Assembly (NCBI RefSeq): GCF_001672815.1
Contig: NZ_LZKK01000295.1
Location: forward strand, 1-64,000
Direction of reading: 5' to 3'
DNA length: 64,000 bases
Source of the DNA: Mycobacterium sp. E796
GTDB taxonomy: Bacteria > Actinomycetota > Actinomycetes > Mycobacteriales > Mycobacteriaceae
The notes below the pieces were generated by a model. The model was not told where the DNA came from. It made no database searches and saw only the letters and a program-made list of their open reading frames with translations. The translations under genes and the position numbers were made by a program. Below, piece after piece: positions 1-8,216 of the stretch (position 1 is the first letter of the stretch; every line of letters starts with the position of its first letter).

Positions 1-1134
1 GGATTGCTGGCCGGTGTCGGCGGGGCCGGAGGTGCCGGAGGTCCAGGCGGCGCCGGCGGTGCCGGTGGGAACGTCAACCTGTTGGGTATCGGCGGCATGG
101 GTGGGGTCGGTGGGGAAGGGGCCTCGGGCGGAGCCGGAGGTGGTGGCGGCCTATGGGGCAACGGCGGCCTCGGCGGCAGCGGCGGGGTTGGCGGTGTTGG
201 CGGTGCCAGCGGCTCCGGCGGTTTGCTGGGCGGCGTACCGGGCGCGGCCGGCACCGCCGGTCCGGCGCCTACGATCCCGCTGCAGTACATGACGGATGGC
301 CCCGCCCACATCGGCTTCTACATAAACCCGTCGATAGGCGGCGGGCCGAATGTGCCGGTGCTGGTGGATACCGGATCGAGAGGTCTCACGGTCCCACTTC
401 AAGACGTCAACCTTGCGAACCTTGGCACGCCGGGCCCCTCGGGTACCGCCCATTACGGCGACAGCAGCGCGTCAGTCTTGACCGAGGAATACACCACGTA
501 TACGACAACGGTGAATTTCGGGAACGGAATCGTCACTGGGCCGACCACCGTCGCCGTCGTCACCTCCGCGTTCCGCACGGACAGTAGTGGCCAATACACC
601 GTTCCCCTGTCAGACATACCTGCTGTTATGGGTGTCGGGGTAAACGTTGGCCATTTCCCCACCAGCACCGTGCAAGCGTTGCCGGGCAACCTCGGTCAAG
701 GAGTGTTGGTAAACGACCCCATGTTCGCCCCCGGGGGGACGCTGGAGTTCGGTCCCAACCCGCTTCCGGCCGTTACTTCCGTGTCCGGAGCGCCGACCGC
801 CACCCTGGTCCTACAGATCACGCCGCCAGGCGGGACGCCCGGCGCTCCCCAGACTGTGTATCCCTCGGCTATCGATGCCGGCGGTCAACTCGGGGTGATC
901 CCGCAATACCTCGTCCCCGGGAGTACGGCCGGCGATCCCGTGCCATTGGGAACAACTCTTACCGTCTACACCGGCAGCGGGACGGAGCTATACCAGGAAA
1001 CGTTCATGACGGCCGACGCACCGACGGTTGAGCCAACCTTCAACTTCAATACCGGGATTCTCCCCTTCTACAAGTATCCGATCTACATCTCCTACAGCCC
1101 CAGCGGTTTCGGGACGACAATTTTTGATGCTTAA
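1..1134 (+). CDS. PE_PGRS-type protein with aspartic protease domain (5' partial)
   Basis: The reading frame is open at the first base, so the N-terminus (probably a PE domain) lies outside the window. The first ~80 codons are Gly-Gly-Ala/Gly-Gly-Val repeats typical of PGRS domains. They are followed by a ~270-residue globular domain. That domain has VDTGSRG with the Asp at base 367, and a second candidate catalytic site AIDAGGQ with the Asp at base 874; the ~169-residue spacing is about that of bilobed aspartic proteases. This matches the C-terminal domain of PE_PGRS16/PE_PGRS35 and M. marinum PecA, cell-surface proteases that cleave PE_PGRS proteins after type VII export. The second site reads DAG where DSG/DTG is usual, so activity is uncertain. 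Confidence 0.85.
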   Translation, partial: GLLAGVGGAGGAGGPGGAGGAGGNVNLLGIGGMGGVGGEGASGGAGGGGGLWGNGGLGGSGGVGGVGGASGSGGLLGGVPGAAGTAGPAPTIPLQYMTDGPAHIGFYINPSIGGGPNVPVLVDTGSRGLTVPLQDVNLANLGTPGPSGTAHYGDSSASVLTEEYTTYTTTVNFGNGIVTGPTTVAVVTSAFRTDSSGQYTVPLSDIPAVMGVGVNVGHFPTSTVQALPGNLGQGVLVNDPMFAPGGTLEFGPNPLPAVTSVSGAPTATLVLQITPPGGTPGAPQTVYPSAIDAGGQLGVIPQYLVPGSTAGDPVPLGTTLTVYTGSGTELYQETFMTADAPTVEPTFNFNTGILPFYKYPIYISYSPSGFGTTIFDA

Positions 1135-1206
1135 GGCGCGGTCGTCAAAGCCGGCGGTTAAGCATTCGGCGCTGAAATGCCGTCATCGGACTAGCATCAA
1201 CGTGTT

Positions 1207-1467
1207 ATGAAAGCGGTCGTCGTCGCGGTCTGTTTCGTGATCGTCTCGGTGTTCGTCAGCGTTCCGGCGGTGGCGCACGCGGACCCGTGCGTCAACGGCA
1301 CCGTCCGGCCGGGTGGTTGGGGTGGGGACTCGTTCCTGTGCCAGGACCGCGGGTGGTTGCATGTCGTGCCGAACGGTGTCGCCGGTAATCGCCCCGATCA
1401 ACCGCCGCCGCCGGGGTGTGTGAGGTTTCCGGACAAGTACATGTGCCCCGCTGACAGCCCCGGCTAG
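1207..1467 (+). CDS. Small secreted protein of unknown function
   Basis: This 86-residue protein has a clear signal peptide: Met-Lys start, hydrophobic stretch at residues 3-24, and a likely AHA-DP cleavage near residue 28. The mature part is ~60 residues with four cysteines (C31, C44, C75 and C82 approximately), which could form two disulfides, and a proline run PPPPG. This is the pattern of the small exported Cys-containing proteins common in mycobacteria; no enzymatic motif is visible. The 72-bp gap after the PGRS gene has no obvious terminator, so it could have its own promoter. Function is unknown. Confidence 0.75.
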   Translation: MKAVVVAVCFVIVSVFVSVPAVAHADPCVNGTVRPGGWGGDSFLCQDRGWLHVVPNGVAGNRPDQPPPPGCVRFPDKYMCPADSPG

Positions 1468-1482
1468 CAGCCACGCCAGGAC

Positions 1483-2982
1483 CTAGCCGCCGCGGGACTC
1501 GATCATCGCCGAGCGATTGACCTTGGTGGCCGCGGTGCGGGGGATCGCGTCGACGAACTCGACGGTCTTGGGCGCCTTGTAATGGGCGAGCCGGCCTTTC
1601 GCGTACTCGATCACCTCTTCCTCGGTGAGGCGCACGCCGTCGGCCGGCTGAACCACCGCGTGCACGCGGCGCCCCCACTGCGGGTCGGAAAGCCCGATGA
1701 CGACGACGTCGGCGATGCCCGGGTGGCCCGCGAGGGCCGACTCCACCTCCGCCGGAAAGACATTGGCGCCGCCGGTGATGATCATGTCCACCCGGCGATC
1801 GACGATGTACAGGTAGCCGTCCTCGTCGAGATACCCGATGTCGCCGGCGGAACGGAAGCCGTCCTCGGTCGTCGGCAGGGGCGCCGCCCCGCCCAGGTAC
1901 CGCGAGCCCGCGGCCATCGGTGACCGCAGGTAGACCTCGCCGTGTTCACCGGGGCCCAGCGGTATCCTTCCGGCGTCGAGAATCCGGATCTCGGTGTCCC
2001 GAAAGCCGCGTCCGACGCTGCCCGGATGCGCGAGCCACTCGTCGCCACGCAGCGCGGTGAGTCCCAGGTTCTCGGTCATTCCGTACGCCGTCACGATCTG
2101 CTCCGGGCTCAGCAGCTCGAACCAGGTATGCATGAGCGACGGCGGCATCACCGCGGCGCCCTGCAAAACGAAGACGACGCTGGACAGGTCGCGCTGCCGG
2201 ACGTCGGGCCGCGCGGCGATGCGCGCCAGCATCGTGGGCGTCGCCGTGAAGTTTGTGACCCGGAAGCGTTCGATCAGATCCAAAACGAGTGCCGCGTCGA
2301 ACTTTTCGAGCACCACCAAGTGGTCACCGGCCAACAGGAAAAAGAACGTGGCGAAGCCGTTGGTGTGATACATCGGCGCGGGCACCATGATCGTCTGCGG
2401 CTGCGCCACCGGCGTCCAGTTCGACAGGAACGGCTCGCCGTGCTGCGGCGTCCACAGCGAGGGTGCCAGGCTGAGGATCACCTTCGGCACACCGGTCGAG
2501 CCGCTGCTGCAGATGCCGTTGGCGTTGGGGGAAACGACTGGGGGCAGCGGGGTTTCCGGCTCGGCGGCCGCCCGCGCGTCCAGCTCCCAGCGGGTTTTTT
2601 CGTCGACGACGACCGCGGGGTCGATGACCTCGCGCACCCGGTCTCGCTCCCACTCGGGCAGGTCCCAGTGCATGGGCACGGGAACCGCGCCGATCTTCCA
2701 GCACCCCAGCGCGGCGAGCATCAGGTGCTGGGAGTTCGGGATCGCCAGCGCCACAAGGGAGCCGACCCCCGCGCCGCCGGCCGCCAGCGCGCGACCCCAC
2801 TGGTTGGCGCGGGCGTCGAGTTCACCGAAGGTCAGCGTGCTCGCGGTGCCGTCGAGCGCGACGACCGTCACCGCCTTGTCGTCGGGGCGTTCCTCGGCGA
2901 GCTGCTGAAGCTTGGCGCCGAACGGGATCCCTTCCTCCAGCGGATTGGGGCCCGCCTCGGACGCGACTTGCTCGGTGCTCAT
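1483..2982 (-). CDS. Acyl-CoA synthetase (FadD-type, AMP-forming)
   Basis: A 499-residue class I adenylate-forming enzyme that would activate a carboxylic acid as acyl-AMP and then acyl-CoA. The P-loop SSGSTGVPK is at residues 159-167, followed by YGMTE, the AGDIGYLDEDGYLYIVDRR hinge, and a C-terminal catalytic lysine near residue 487 (TAATKVNR). Length is usual for the family. The ATG start has a strong ribosome site (GAGGAGG) 8-9 bases upstream. It lies 49 bp behind four overlapping acyl-CoA dehydrogenase genes on the same strand, so it is probably the last gene of that operon and activates the acid those enzymes oxidise. The substrate cannot be read from sequence. Confidence 0.9.
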   Translation of the reverse strand: MSTEQVASEAGPNPLEEGIPFGAKLQQLAEERPDDKAVTVVALDGTASTLTFGELDARANQWGRALAAGGAGVGSLVALAIPNSQHLMLAALGCWKIGAVPVPMHWDLPEWERDRVREVIDPAVVVDEKTRWELDARAAAEPETPLPPVVSPNANGICSSGSTGVPKVILSLAPSLWTPQHGEPFLSNWTPVAQPQTIMVPAPMYHTNGFATFFFLLAGDHLVVLEKFDAALVLDLIERFRVTNFTATPTMLARIAARPDVRQRDLSSVVFVLQGAAVMPPSLMHTWFELLSPEQIVTAYGMTENLGLTALRGDEWLAHPGSVGRGFRDTEIRILDAGRIPLGPGEHGEVYLRSPMAAGSRYLGGAAPLPTTEDGFRSAGDIGYLDEDGYLYIVDRRVDMIITGGANVFPAEVESALAGHPGIADVVVIGLSDPQWGRRVHAVVQPADGVRLTEEEVIEYAKGRLAHYKAPKTVEFVDAIPRTAATKVNRSAMIESRGG

Positions 2983-3031
2983 GCGCGCCGCTCCTCCTCA
3001 TCGCTGCGCTCTGCATCGTCGCCGGCGCGGC

Positions 3032-3967
3032 TCACGCCGATACCGGCCCGCTGAACAGCGTCTCCAGGTGGCCGTCCCGGACGTCGGGTATCAAGCGCAG
3101 CGCGAGCGCCTCGGCGCTCAACGGCAACCGGATCAGCGGTTGGGTGTGCCGGTCGAGCACGCTGACGTCGGACTCGTCGCAGAAGCCCAGGGCGCCGAGC
3201 AGTTGATGCGAGGTCCGCAGCACCTGCCGCGCGGTGTCGGCGGCCTTGTATCGCAATACCAGCGCGTCGGCCGAATGCACCTGCACAGGCAGGGATTCCG
3301 GCCGGCAGATGGTGTACTTGGCGAGTTCGTGCAGGCCGCGCACCCCGACGGCGGCGTCGGCGACCGCGAACCTGACGGCCTGGAAATCGGCCAGCGGCTG
3401 GCCGAACTGGACCCGCGCGCGCACGTGTTCGGTGACGATGTGCAGCGATTGCTGCAGGGCTCCCAGAATCCGCCATGATCCCAGCACGAGATGAAGGTTA
3501 ACGTCGCCGGCCGGGACGGTTCCGTCGGGTGCGCTTAAGGTGGCGGGCACCAGAAACGGCCCCAGCTTGGCGTTCGTCCGCACGCCCGGTTGCGGGTGGT
3601 ACCGAGCGCCGTCCAGGTCGGCGGCGATCCAGTCACCGGGCAGGTCGCCGTGATCGATGCGCGGCGCTTCGGGATTGACCAGGGTCAGTCGGGCGCCGTC
3701 GATCGCCAGTAGCTCCTCCACGACGGGGTAGGGCAGCGCGTTTGCGCCGGCGGCCTGGCAGAGCACCGCGGCGGCAAGCAAGTCGTCGGCCTCCGACCGT
3801 ACGTCGAGTTCGAACGCGCCGACGTCGGTCAGGGCGCTGCGTGCCGCGTCGCGCACGCTGTCGTCGGCCTCGGCGCGCAGCGCCGCCGGTGGGCCGCCCA
3901 CCCGGGCGAGCCGCTTGGTGGCGACGGCGGCGAAGTCGCTGATATCTTGTGGCAGTTCGGTTTTCAC
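3032..3967 (-). CDS. Acyl-CoA dehydrogenase-like subunit (short, divergent)
   Basis: A 311-residue protein with the C-terminal helical ACAD signature (RVQFGQPLADFQAVRFAVAD) but a shortened and divergent N-terminal half. The usual catalytic Glu motif near the C-terminus (YEGT-QIQ) is absent. Such partners form alpha2beta2 dehydrogenases with a full-length ACAD in mycobacterial steroid pathways (ChsE1-ChsE2 type), where only one subunit type is catalytic. The GTG start at 3967 overlaps the upstream stop as GTGA, which supports this start over the longer open frame and indicates translational coupling to the 385-residue ACAD. Role as its beta-type partner is inferred. Confidence 0.82.
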   Translation of the reverse strand: MKTELPQDISDFAAVATKRLARVGGPPAALRAEADDSVRDAARSALTDVGAFELDVRSEADDLLAAAVLCQAAGANALPYPVVEELLAIDGARLTLVNPEAPRIDHGDLPGDWIAADLDGARYHPQPGVRTNAKLGPFLVPATLSAPDGTVPAGDVNLHLVLGSWRILGALQQSLHIVTEHVRARVQFGQPLADFQAVRFAVADAAVGVRGLHELAKYTICRPESLPVQVHSADALVLRYKAADTARQVLRTSHQLLGALGFCDESDVSVLDRHTQPLIRLPLSAEALALRLIPDVRDGHLETLFSGPVSA

Positions 3968-5121
3968 CGATGGCCTCCCAGAACGTCGCGTGCCACCAGC
4001 ATTCGCTGCACCTCGATGGTGCCCGATGCCACGGTGGCGGCCTGTGCGTAGCGCCAATGGTCTTCGATGGCCCCGTGCAGGGGCGCCGACGAGCCGCTGT
4101 CCAGCGCGAACGGGCCCAGCACGTCGAACAGCAGCTCGGCGACCTGCTGATCGCACGTGGTGGTGGCGATGCGGGCGGCACTGGCCGCCGCCCCCGCCGA
4201 CGGGTCGTCCTGCAGTGAGATGGCCCGATATGCCAGCAGCCTGGCCACCCGCAGGTCGACCAGCGCCCGAGCCCAGCGGGCGCGAATCGATTCGGGCAGC
4301 GCGTCCCAGCCGTCGCCGAGTTGTTTCTGCAGCCGGTCGAGCAGGGACTCGCACCGCGCGTAGCGCGCGATGCCGACCCGCTCGAACGCCAGCGCTTCCC
4401 GCATCACCCGCCAGCCGTCGCCGACCTCGCCGAGGACGTCACCGGGGAACGCCTGCACGTCATCGAGGAACATCTCGTTGAGGTGATGCGGTCCCAGCAT
4501 CGACGGGATCGGCCGAACGGTGAACCCGGGCCGGTCCATGGGTATCAGGAACAGGGTGAGCCGCTTGGCCTTTGGCGCGTCGGGATCGGTGCAGGCCGCC
4601 AGCACGCACCAGGACGCCATCTGGGCGTACGAGGTCCACACCTTCTGGCCGGTGATGCGCCACCCGTCCCCGTCCGGCACCGCGCGGGTGCGCAGCGAGA
4701 CGAGGTCGGTTCCGGCCTCGGGCTCGGAAAAGCCTTGGCACCAGATCACATCGCCGGACGCGATGGCCGACAGGTGCTTGGCCTTTTGTTCGTCCGTGCC
4801 GTAACGCATCAGCGCCGGGCCGACCCAGTTGATCCCCATATACTGCGGGCCGCGGGGCTCGTGCTGGGCCCACATCTCCTCGCGCAGCACGGTCTGCTGC
4901 CAGACCGAACCACCGCCGCCGCCATGCTCTTTCGGCCACGCCAGCGCCAGCAGCCCCTCGGTGGCCAACAGCTTGCAGAACGTCTCGGTGGTGGCGAGAT
5001 CTTGCGGGTTTTCGGTGCAGGCGCCGAGGAAGTCGGCGGGGATGTGGTTGGCGATCAACTCCCGCAGATGATTTCGGAGTTGTCCGGCGTCCTCGCCGAG
5101 GTCGTAATCCATCCGAGTCAT
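3964..5121 (-). CDS. Acyl-CoA dehydrogenase (FadE-type)
   Basis: A 385-residue flavin-dependent acyl-CoA dehydrogenase. It shows the FAD/substrate motifs QGFSEPEAGTDLVSLRT and ITGQKVWTSYAQ, the mid-domain loop HHLNEMFLDDV, and a C-terminal TVASGTIEVQRMLVARDVLG. The position that carries the catalytic Glu in medium-chain enzymes is not Glu here, so the base may sit elsewhere, as in several bacterial ACAD families. The start at 5121 overlaps the previous stop (ATGA). Paired with the short ACAD-like gene behind it, it probably forms a heteromeric dehydrogenase that introduces an alpha-beta double bond in a bulky acyl-CoA. Confidence 0.9.
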   Translation of the reverse strand: MTRMDYDLGEDAGQLRNHLRELIANHIPADFLGACTENPQDLATTETFCKLLATEGLLALAWPKEHGGGGGSVWQQTVLREEMWAQHEPRGPQYMGINWVGPALMRYGTDEQKAKHLSAIASGDVIWCQGFSEPEAGTDLVSLRTRAVPDGDGWRITGQKVWTSYAQMASWCVLAACTDPDAPKAKRLTLFLIPMDRPGFTVRPIPSMLGPHHLNEMFLDDVQAFPGDVLGEVGDGWRVMREALAFERVGIARYARCESLLDRLQKQLGDGWDALPESIRARWARALVDLRVARLLAYRAISLQDDPSAGAAASAARIATTTCDQQVAELLFDVLGPFALDSGSSAPLHGAIEDHWRYAQAATVASGTIEVQRMLVARDVLGGHR

Positions 5122-6224
5122 CCCTTCGGCAGTCCGAGCAGCCGCTCGGCGATGATGTTGCGCTGCACTTCCGACGTTCCGCCGTAGATGGTGGCGGCCA
5201 GCGCGTCCTGACGTTCGAACAGCAGATCCGAATCGCTGACCCAATCCTGTCCCTTGGCGACGGCGGCCAGTTCCCAAACGCGTTGCAAGGTAACCGATCC
5301 GAGCAGCTTCATGATGTCGGCCTCGGGGCTTGGCCGGCCCGCCAGTTCGTTGCCCAGGGCCCGGTATCCGGTGGCGCGCAGCGCCTCGGCATCGGCCAGC
5401 AGCGACCCGAGCTCGGCGCAGATGTCGTCGGTCGGACGGGCCCCGCGCACCGCATCGAGTCCGCGCTTGATCTCGACCCAGTTCATGATCCAGATCATCT
5501 GGCGCTCGTGGTGCAGCGACGACAACGCGACGTTCCAGCCGCCGTTGAGCGGCCCGAGCAGGTTTTCCGCAGGAACCTCGACGTCGTCGAGGAAGACCTC
5601 GCAGAACGTCTCGTCGGAAATCGAGGCCATGCGGATCGGCTCGATCCGCACCCCGGGCGATTGCAGGTCGAGGATCAGACACGAGATGCCGCGATGCTTC
5701 GGCGCCTCGGGGTCGGTGCGCACATACAGGGTGCACCAGCGCGACAGGTGTGCGTGGGTCGTCCAGATCTTGTGACCGTTGACCCGGAAGATGTCCCCGT
5801 CACGCTCGGCCCGCGTGCGCAGCCCGGCGAAATCGGACCCCGCTTCCGGCTCGGACATGCCCAGTGCCCACCACTCGTCGCCTCGCAGCAGGGGAACCAG
5901 GAGCCGGTCGACCTGGGCGGGCGTGCCGAACTGGCGGATACCGGGCGCGGCGACGCCGGGACCCTGAATGTTGGGCAGCTTGGGCGCGGATCGCAGCGCC
6001 GCCTCGATCCGAACCTCCATCGCGTCGCGCAGGCCGAGCGAGCGGCCACCGTGCTCGCGGGGCCAGGTCGGCTGGATCCAGCCGGCCTCGAAGGACGCCC
6101 GCTGATAGTCACGCCGCAGCGGCAGGTCCCAGCGGTATTCGCGGTAGTTCTCGTAGTAGTCCTTCGGCAGGAATTCCGTGAGCCACGAGCCGAATTCGTC
6201 GACTATGGATTCCACGGCGGTCAT
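5118..6224 (-). CDS. Acyl-CoA dehydrogenase (FadE-type)
   Basis: A 368-residue acyl-CoA dehydrogenase with LGMSEPEAGSDFAGLRTRA, VNGHKIWTTHAHLSRW and the C-terminal IYGGTSEVQRNIIAERLLGLPKG. Gly replaces the canonical catalytic Glu (YGGT versus YEGT), as in the FadE26/FadE17 type of mycobacterial ACADs. The ATG at 6224 is chosen because it overlaps the upstream stop as ATGA; a start three codons earlier is possible. The next gene upstream is a shorter ACAD-like subunit, so the two would form the second heteromeric dehydrogenase of this operon. Confidence 0.9.
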   Translation of the reverse strand: MTAVESIVDEFGSWLTEFLPKDYYENYREYRWDLPLRRDYQRASFEAGWIQPTWPREHGGRSLGLRDAMEVRIEAALRSAPKLPNIQGPGVAAPGIRQFGTPAQVDRLLVPLLRGDEWWALGMSEPEAGSDFAGLRTRAERDGDIFRVNGHKIWTTHAHLSRWCTLYVRTDPEAPKHRGISCLILDLQSPGVRIEPIRMASISDETFCEVFLDDVEVPAENLLGPLNGGWNVALSSLHHERQMIWIMNWVEIKRGLDAVRGARPTDDICAELGSLLADAEALRATGYRALGNELAGRPSPEADIMKLLGSVTLQRVWELAAVAKGQDWVSDSDLLFERQDALAATIYGGTSEVQRNIIAERLLGLPKG

Positions 6225-7279
6225 CCGCTGCACCCCGCGAACCGGCGGCCCACCTCGTGGTAGAGCGCGCGGCTGTCACCCAGCATCGCCGCGCCCTGCC
6301 AGGCGTGCCGGACGTAAAGGTGGATGTCGTGTTCCCAGGTCTGCCCGAGGGCACCGTGTACCTGCACCGCGGTCCGCGCGCAATTGACCGCCGCTTCGCC
6401 GGCCGCCGCCTTGGCCAGCGCGGCGACGGTCCAGGCGTCACCCGGGTCCGGATCGGCCAGCCGGGCCGCCGCCGAGTAGGTGAGGCTGCGCGCCCGCTCC
6501 ACGCCGACGTGGTTGTCGGCCAGCGCGTGTTTGATGCCCTGGAACGCACCGATCGGCGTGCCGAACTGCCGCCGCGTCTTCGCGTGCTCGACCGCGCGGT
6601 GCAGGGCGGCGCTGGCCACGCCGACCAGGTCGGCGGCCGCGGCAACCAGAGGCGCGGCCAGCGCCGATTCGAGCTCCACCGGCGCGGCGGCCACCGGCTC
6701 GGCGTCGACCTCGACGTCGGCCACCGGTTGCGCCGGGTCCGTCGACTCGCCCGCCAGCACGGTCACCCCGTCACCGCAGCGCGCGACGACCGCCATGACC
6801 TCGTTGTCCGCGTGGGCCAGCGTGACGAGCAGCTCCGCGCGCGACAGATTGGGGACCGCGACCGCCCGCCCGCGCAGCCGTCCCCCGCGCAACGTCATCG
6901 GTGCGCCGGGTAGCCGAGACCCTTTCGAGTGGACCGCCAGGGTCGCGACGGCGCCGCCGGCGACGTCGGCGAGCACCGAGTCGAGGCCGCTGGCCCGTAA
7001 GGCGCCCGCGGCCAGCCCGACGCTGCTGAGCAACGGGATCGGCGCGATCGCGGCGCCGCATTCCTCGAGGACGACTGCCAGCTCGACGGGTCCGTAGTCG
7101 ATTGCTTCAGGGGCCGCGAGCTCCGTCCAACCGAGGTCGACGACCGTCTTCCACGGGGCACGCCAGCGCTCGGGATCTACCATCGCCTGGCGGGCGGCAT
7201 CCGGCGGACACTCGGTGCGCAGGATGCCGCGCACGGTGTCGCGCAGCGACAGCTGCTCCGAAGTCAGTCCGACATCCAT
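6221..7279 (-). CDS. Acyl-CoA dehydrogenase-like subunit, first gene of fadE-fadD operon
   Basis: A 352-residue ACAD-like protein. N-terminal helices begin MDVGLTSEQLSLRDTVRG, the middle domain is weakly conserved, and the C-terminal domain has TRRQFGTPIGAFQGIKHALAD and QVHGALGQTWEHDIHLYVRHA. The C-terminal catalytic Glu motif is missing, as in beta-type subunits. The start at 7279 has AGGGG six bases upstream. It opens a five-gene minus-strand operon (four ACADs, then FadD) joined by 4-bp overlaps. Its promoter region, shared with the divergent flavin oxidoreductase gene, contains the AT-rich motif at 7288-7304, which suggests common regulation with other parts of the island. Confidence 0.88.
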   Translation of the reverse strand: MDVGLTSEQLSLRDTVRGILRTECPPDAARQAMVDPERWRAPWKTVVDLGWTELAAPEAIDYGPVELAVVLEECGAAIAPIPLLSSVGLAAGALRASGLDSVLADVAGGAVATLAVHSKGSRLPGAPMTLRGGRLRGRAVAVPNLSRAELLVTLAHADNEVMAVVARCGDGVTVLAGESTDPAQPVADVEVDAEPVAAAPVELESALAAPLVAAAADLVGVASAALHRAVEHAKTRRQFGTPIGAFQGIKHALADNHVGVERARSLTYSAAARLADPDPGDAWTVAALAKAAAGEAAVNCARTAVQVHGALGQTWEHDIHLYVRHAWQGAAMLGDSRALYHEVGRRFAGCSG

Positions 7280-7287
7280 AAGACCCC

Positions 7288-7304
7288 TAACATAATAAAA
7301 ATAG
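7288..7304 (+). promoter_or_regulatory. AT-rich 17-bp motif, copy 1 (candidate operator)
   Basis: The sequence TAACATAATAAAAATAG sits in the 70-bp divergent gap between the fadE operon and the LLM oxidoreductase gene, in DNA that is otherwise about 65-70% GC. Near-identical copies occur at 14194-14210 (TAAGATAGTAAAAATAG) and 20467-20483 (TAACATAGTGAAAAAAG), all in divergent promoters of the island. Reverse-complemented, it reads CTATTTTTATTATGTTA. A role as operator or promoter core for a shared regulator is inferred. Confidence 0.6.
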
Positions 7305-7349
7305 TAAACTAGCGCCGCTGTTGCAATCGGCGCGAGCATAGGTGGGCAC

Positions 7350-8216
7350 ATGGTCGAGTGGTATCTGTTCCTGCCCCAAGTACGGTTGTCGGCCGCCGAC
7401 ATCACAGAGCGGACGCTTCATGCCGAGGCCGCCGGTTTCGACGGGGTGGCGTTCATCGATCACCTCGAGGCGCCCGGGCTGCCCGACGAAACCATATGGG
7501 AGGCAATGGGCATCGCCACCTGGGTCGCGGCCAGGACGGAGCGGCTGCGGATCGGCCACCTGGTGCTCTGCGACGCGTTCCGGCATCCCGCCATGCTGGC
7601 CAAACAAGCCGTCACCCTCTCGGACGCGTCGAACGGCAGATTCGACCTCGGCCTCGGCGCGGGCTCCTGGCCCGCCGAGTTCACCAGATTCGATGTGGGT
7701 GAGCAGGATCCGAAGGCCAGGGTGGCACAACTCGGGCGCCACATCGAGCTGATCCGGCAGTACTGGGGCGACGCGCCGGGGGAGGCCGTGCAAGTCCCGC
7801 GCAGGTCCCATCCGATACCGCTGCTGCTGGGCGGCACCGGACCCCGGATGATGGAACTCGTTCGTAAATACGCGGATTGGTGGAATCTGCCGGCCAACCA
7901 CCTCGACAAATTGCCCGAGCTGGCCCCGGCCGCAGGCACGGCGCGCGTGTCGATGCAGCAGATGGTGGGATTTGTCCGGACAGGCAGCGACCCGGACAAG
8001 GTGCGCGAGGTGAGCACCCGGCGATTCGGCAACCTCGGTTCGGGACTGGTCTGTGGTGCTGCCGACGAGCTGATCGCGCACTTCGGCGGTCTGGCCGCCC
8101 AGGGCGTCGAGCGGTTCTACGTGTGGTTCGCCGATTTCGCCGCCCCGGAATCCCTGCGCGAGTTCGGCGAGTCGGTGATCAAGGGGTTCGCTGGCGCCGG
8201 CGGCGGGCTTCCGTAG
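7350..8216 (+). CDS. LLM-class (F420- or FMN-dependent) oxidoreductase
   Basis: A 288-residue TIM-barrel protein of the luciferase-like monooxygenase superfamily. The features are the early strand MVEWYLFLPQVRLS, the loop GFDGVAFIDHLEAPGLPDE, RIGHLVLCDAFRHPAMLAKQAVTLSDASNGR and GLGAGSWPAEF. In mycobacteria many such enzymes use F420 to reduce or oxidise lipid-like substrates, while others are FMNH2 monooxygenases; sequence alone does not decide. The ATG is preceded by TAGGTGGG. It is divergent from the fadE operon and its last 38 bases overlap the 3' end of the convergent SDR gene. Confidence 0.85.
   Translation: MVEWYLFLPQVRLSAADITERTLHAEAAGFDGVAFIDHLEAPGLPDETIWEAMGIATWVAARTERLRIGHLVLCDAFRHPAMLAKQAVTLSDASNGRFDLGLGAGSWPAEFTRFDVGEQDPKARVAQLGRHIELIRQYWGDAPGEAVQVPRRSHPIPLLLGGTGPRMMELVRKYADWWNLPANHLDKLPELAPAAGTARVSMQQMVGFVRTGSDPDKVREVSTRRFGNLGSGLVCGAADELIAHFGGLAAQGVERFYVWFADFAAPESLREFGESVIKGFAGAGGGLP

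Noticed and set aside
1..260. Possible CRISPR-like array or satellite in the Gly-rich start
   Set aside because: The short repeats are codons for Gly-Gly-Ala/Val of a PGRS domain in one open frame and lack regular spacer units.
3968..5736. N-terminal extensions of the fadE frames beyond their overlap starts
   Set aside because: The extra residues are low-complexity Arg-rich shadows; ATGA/GTGA overlaps and family N-termini fix the starts at 3967 and 5121.
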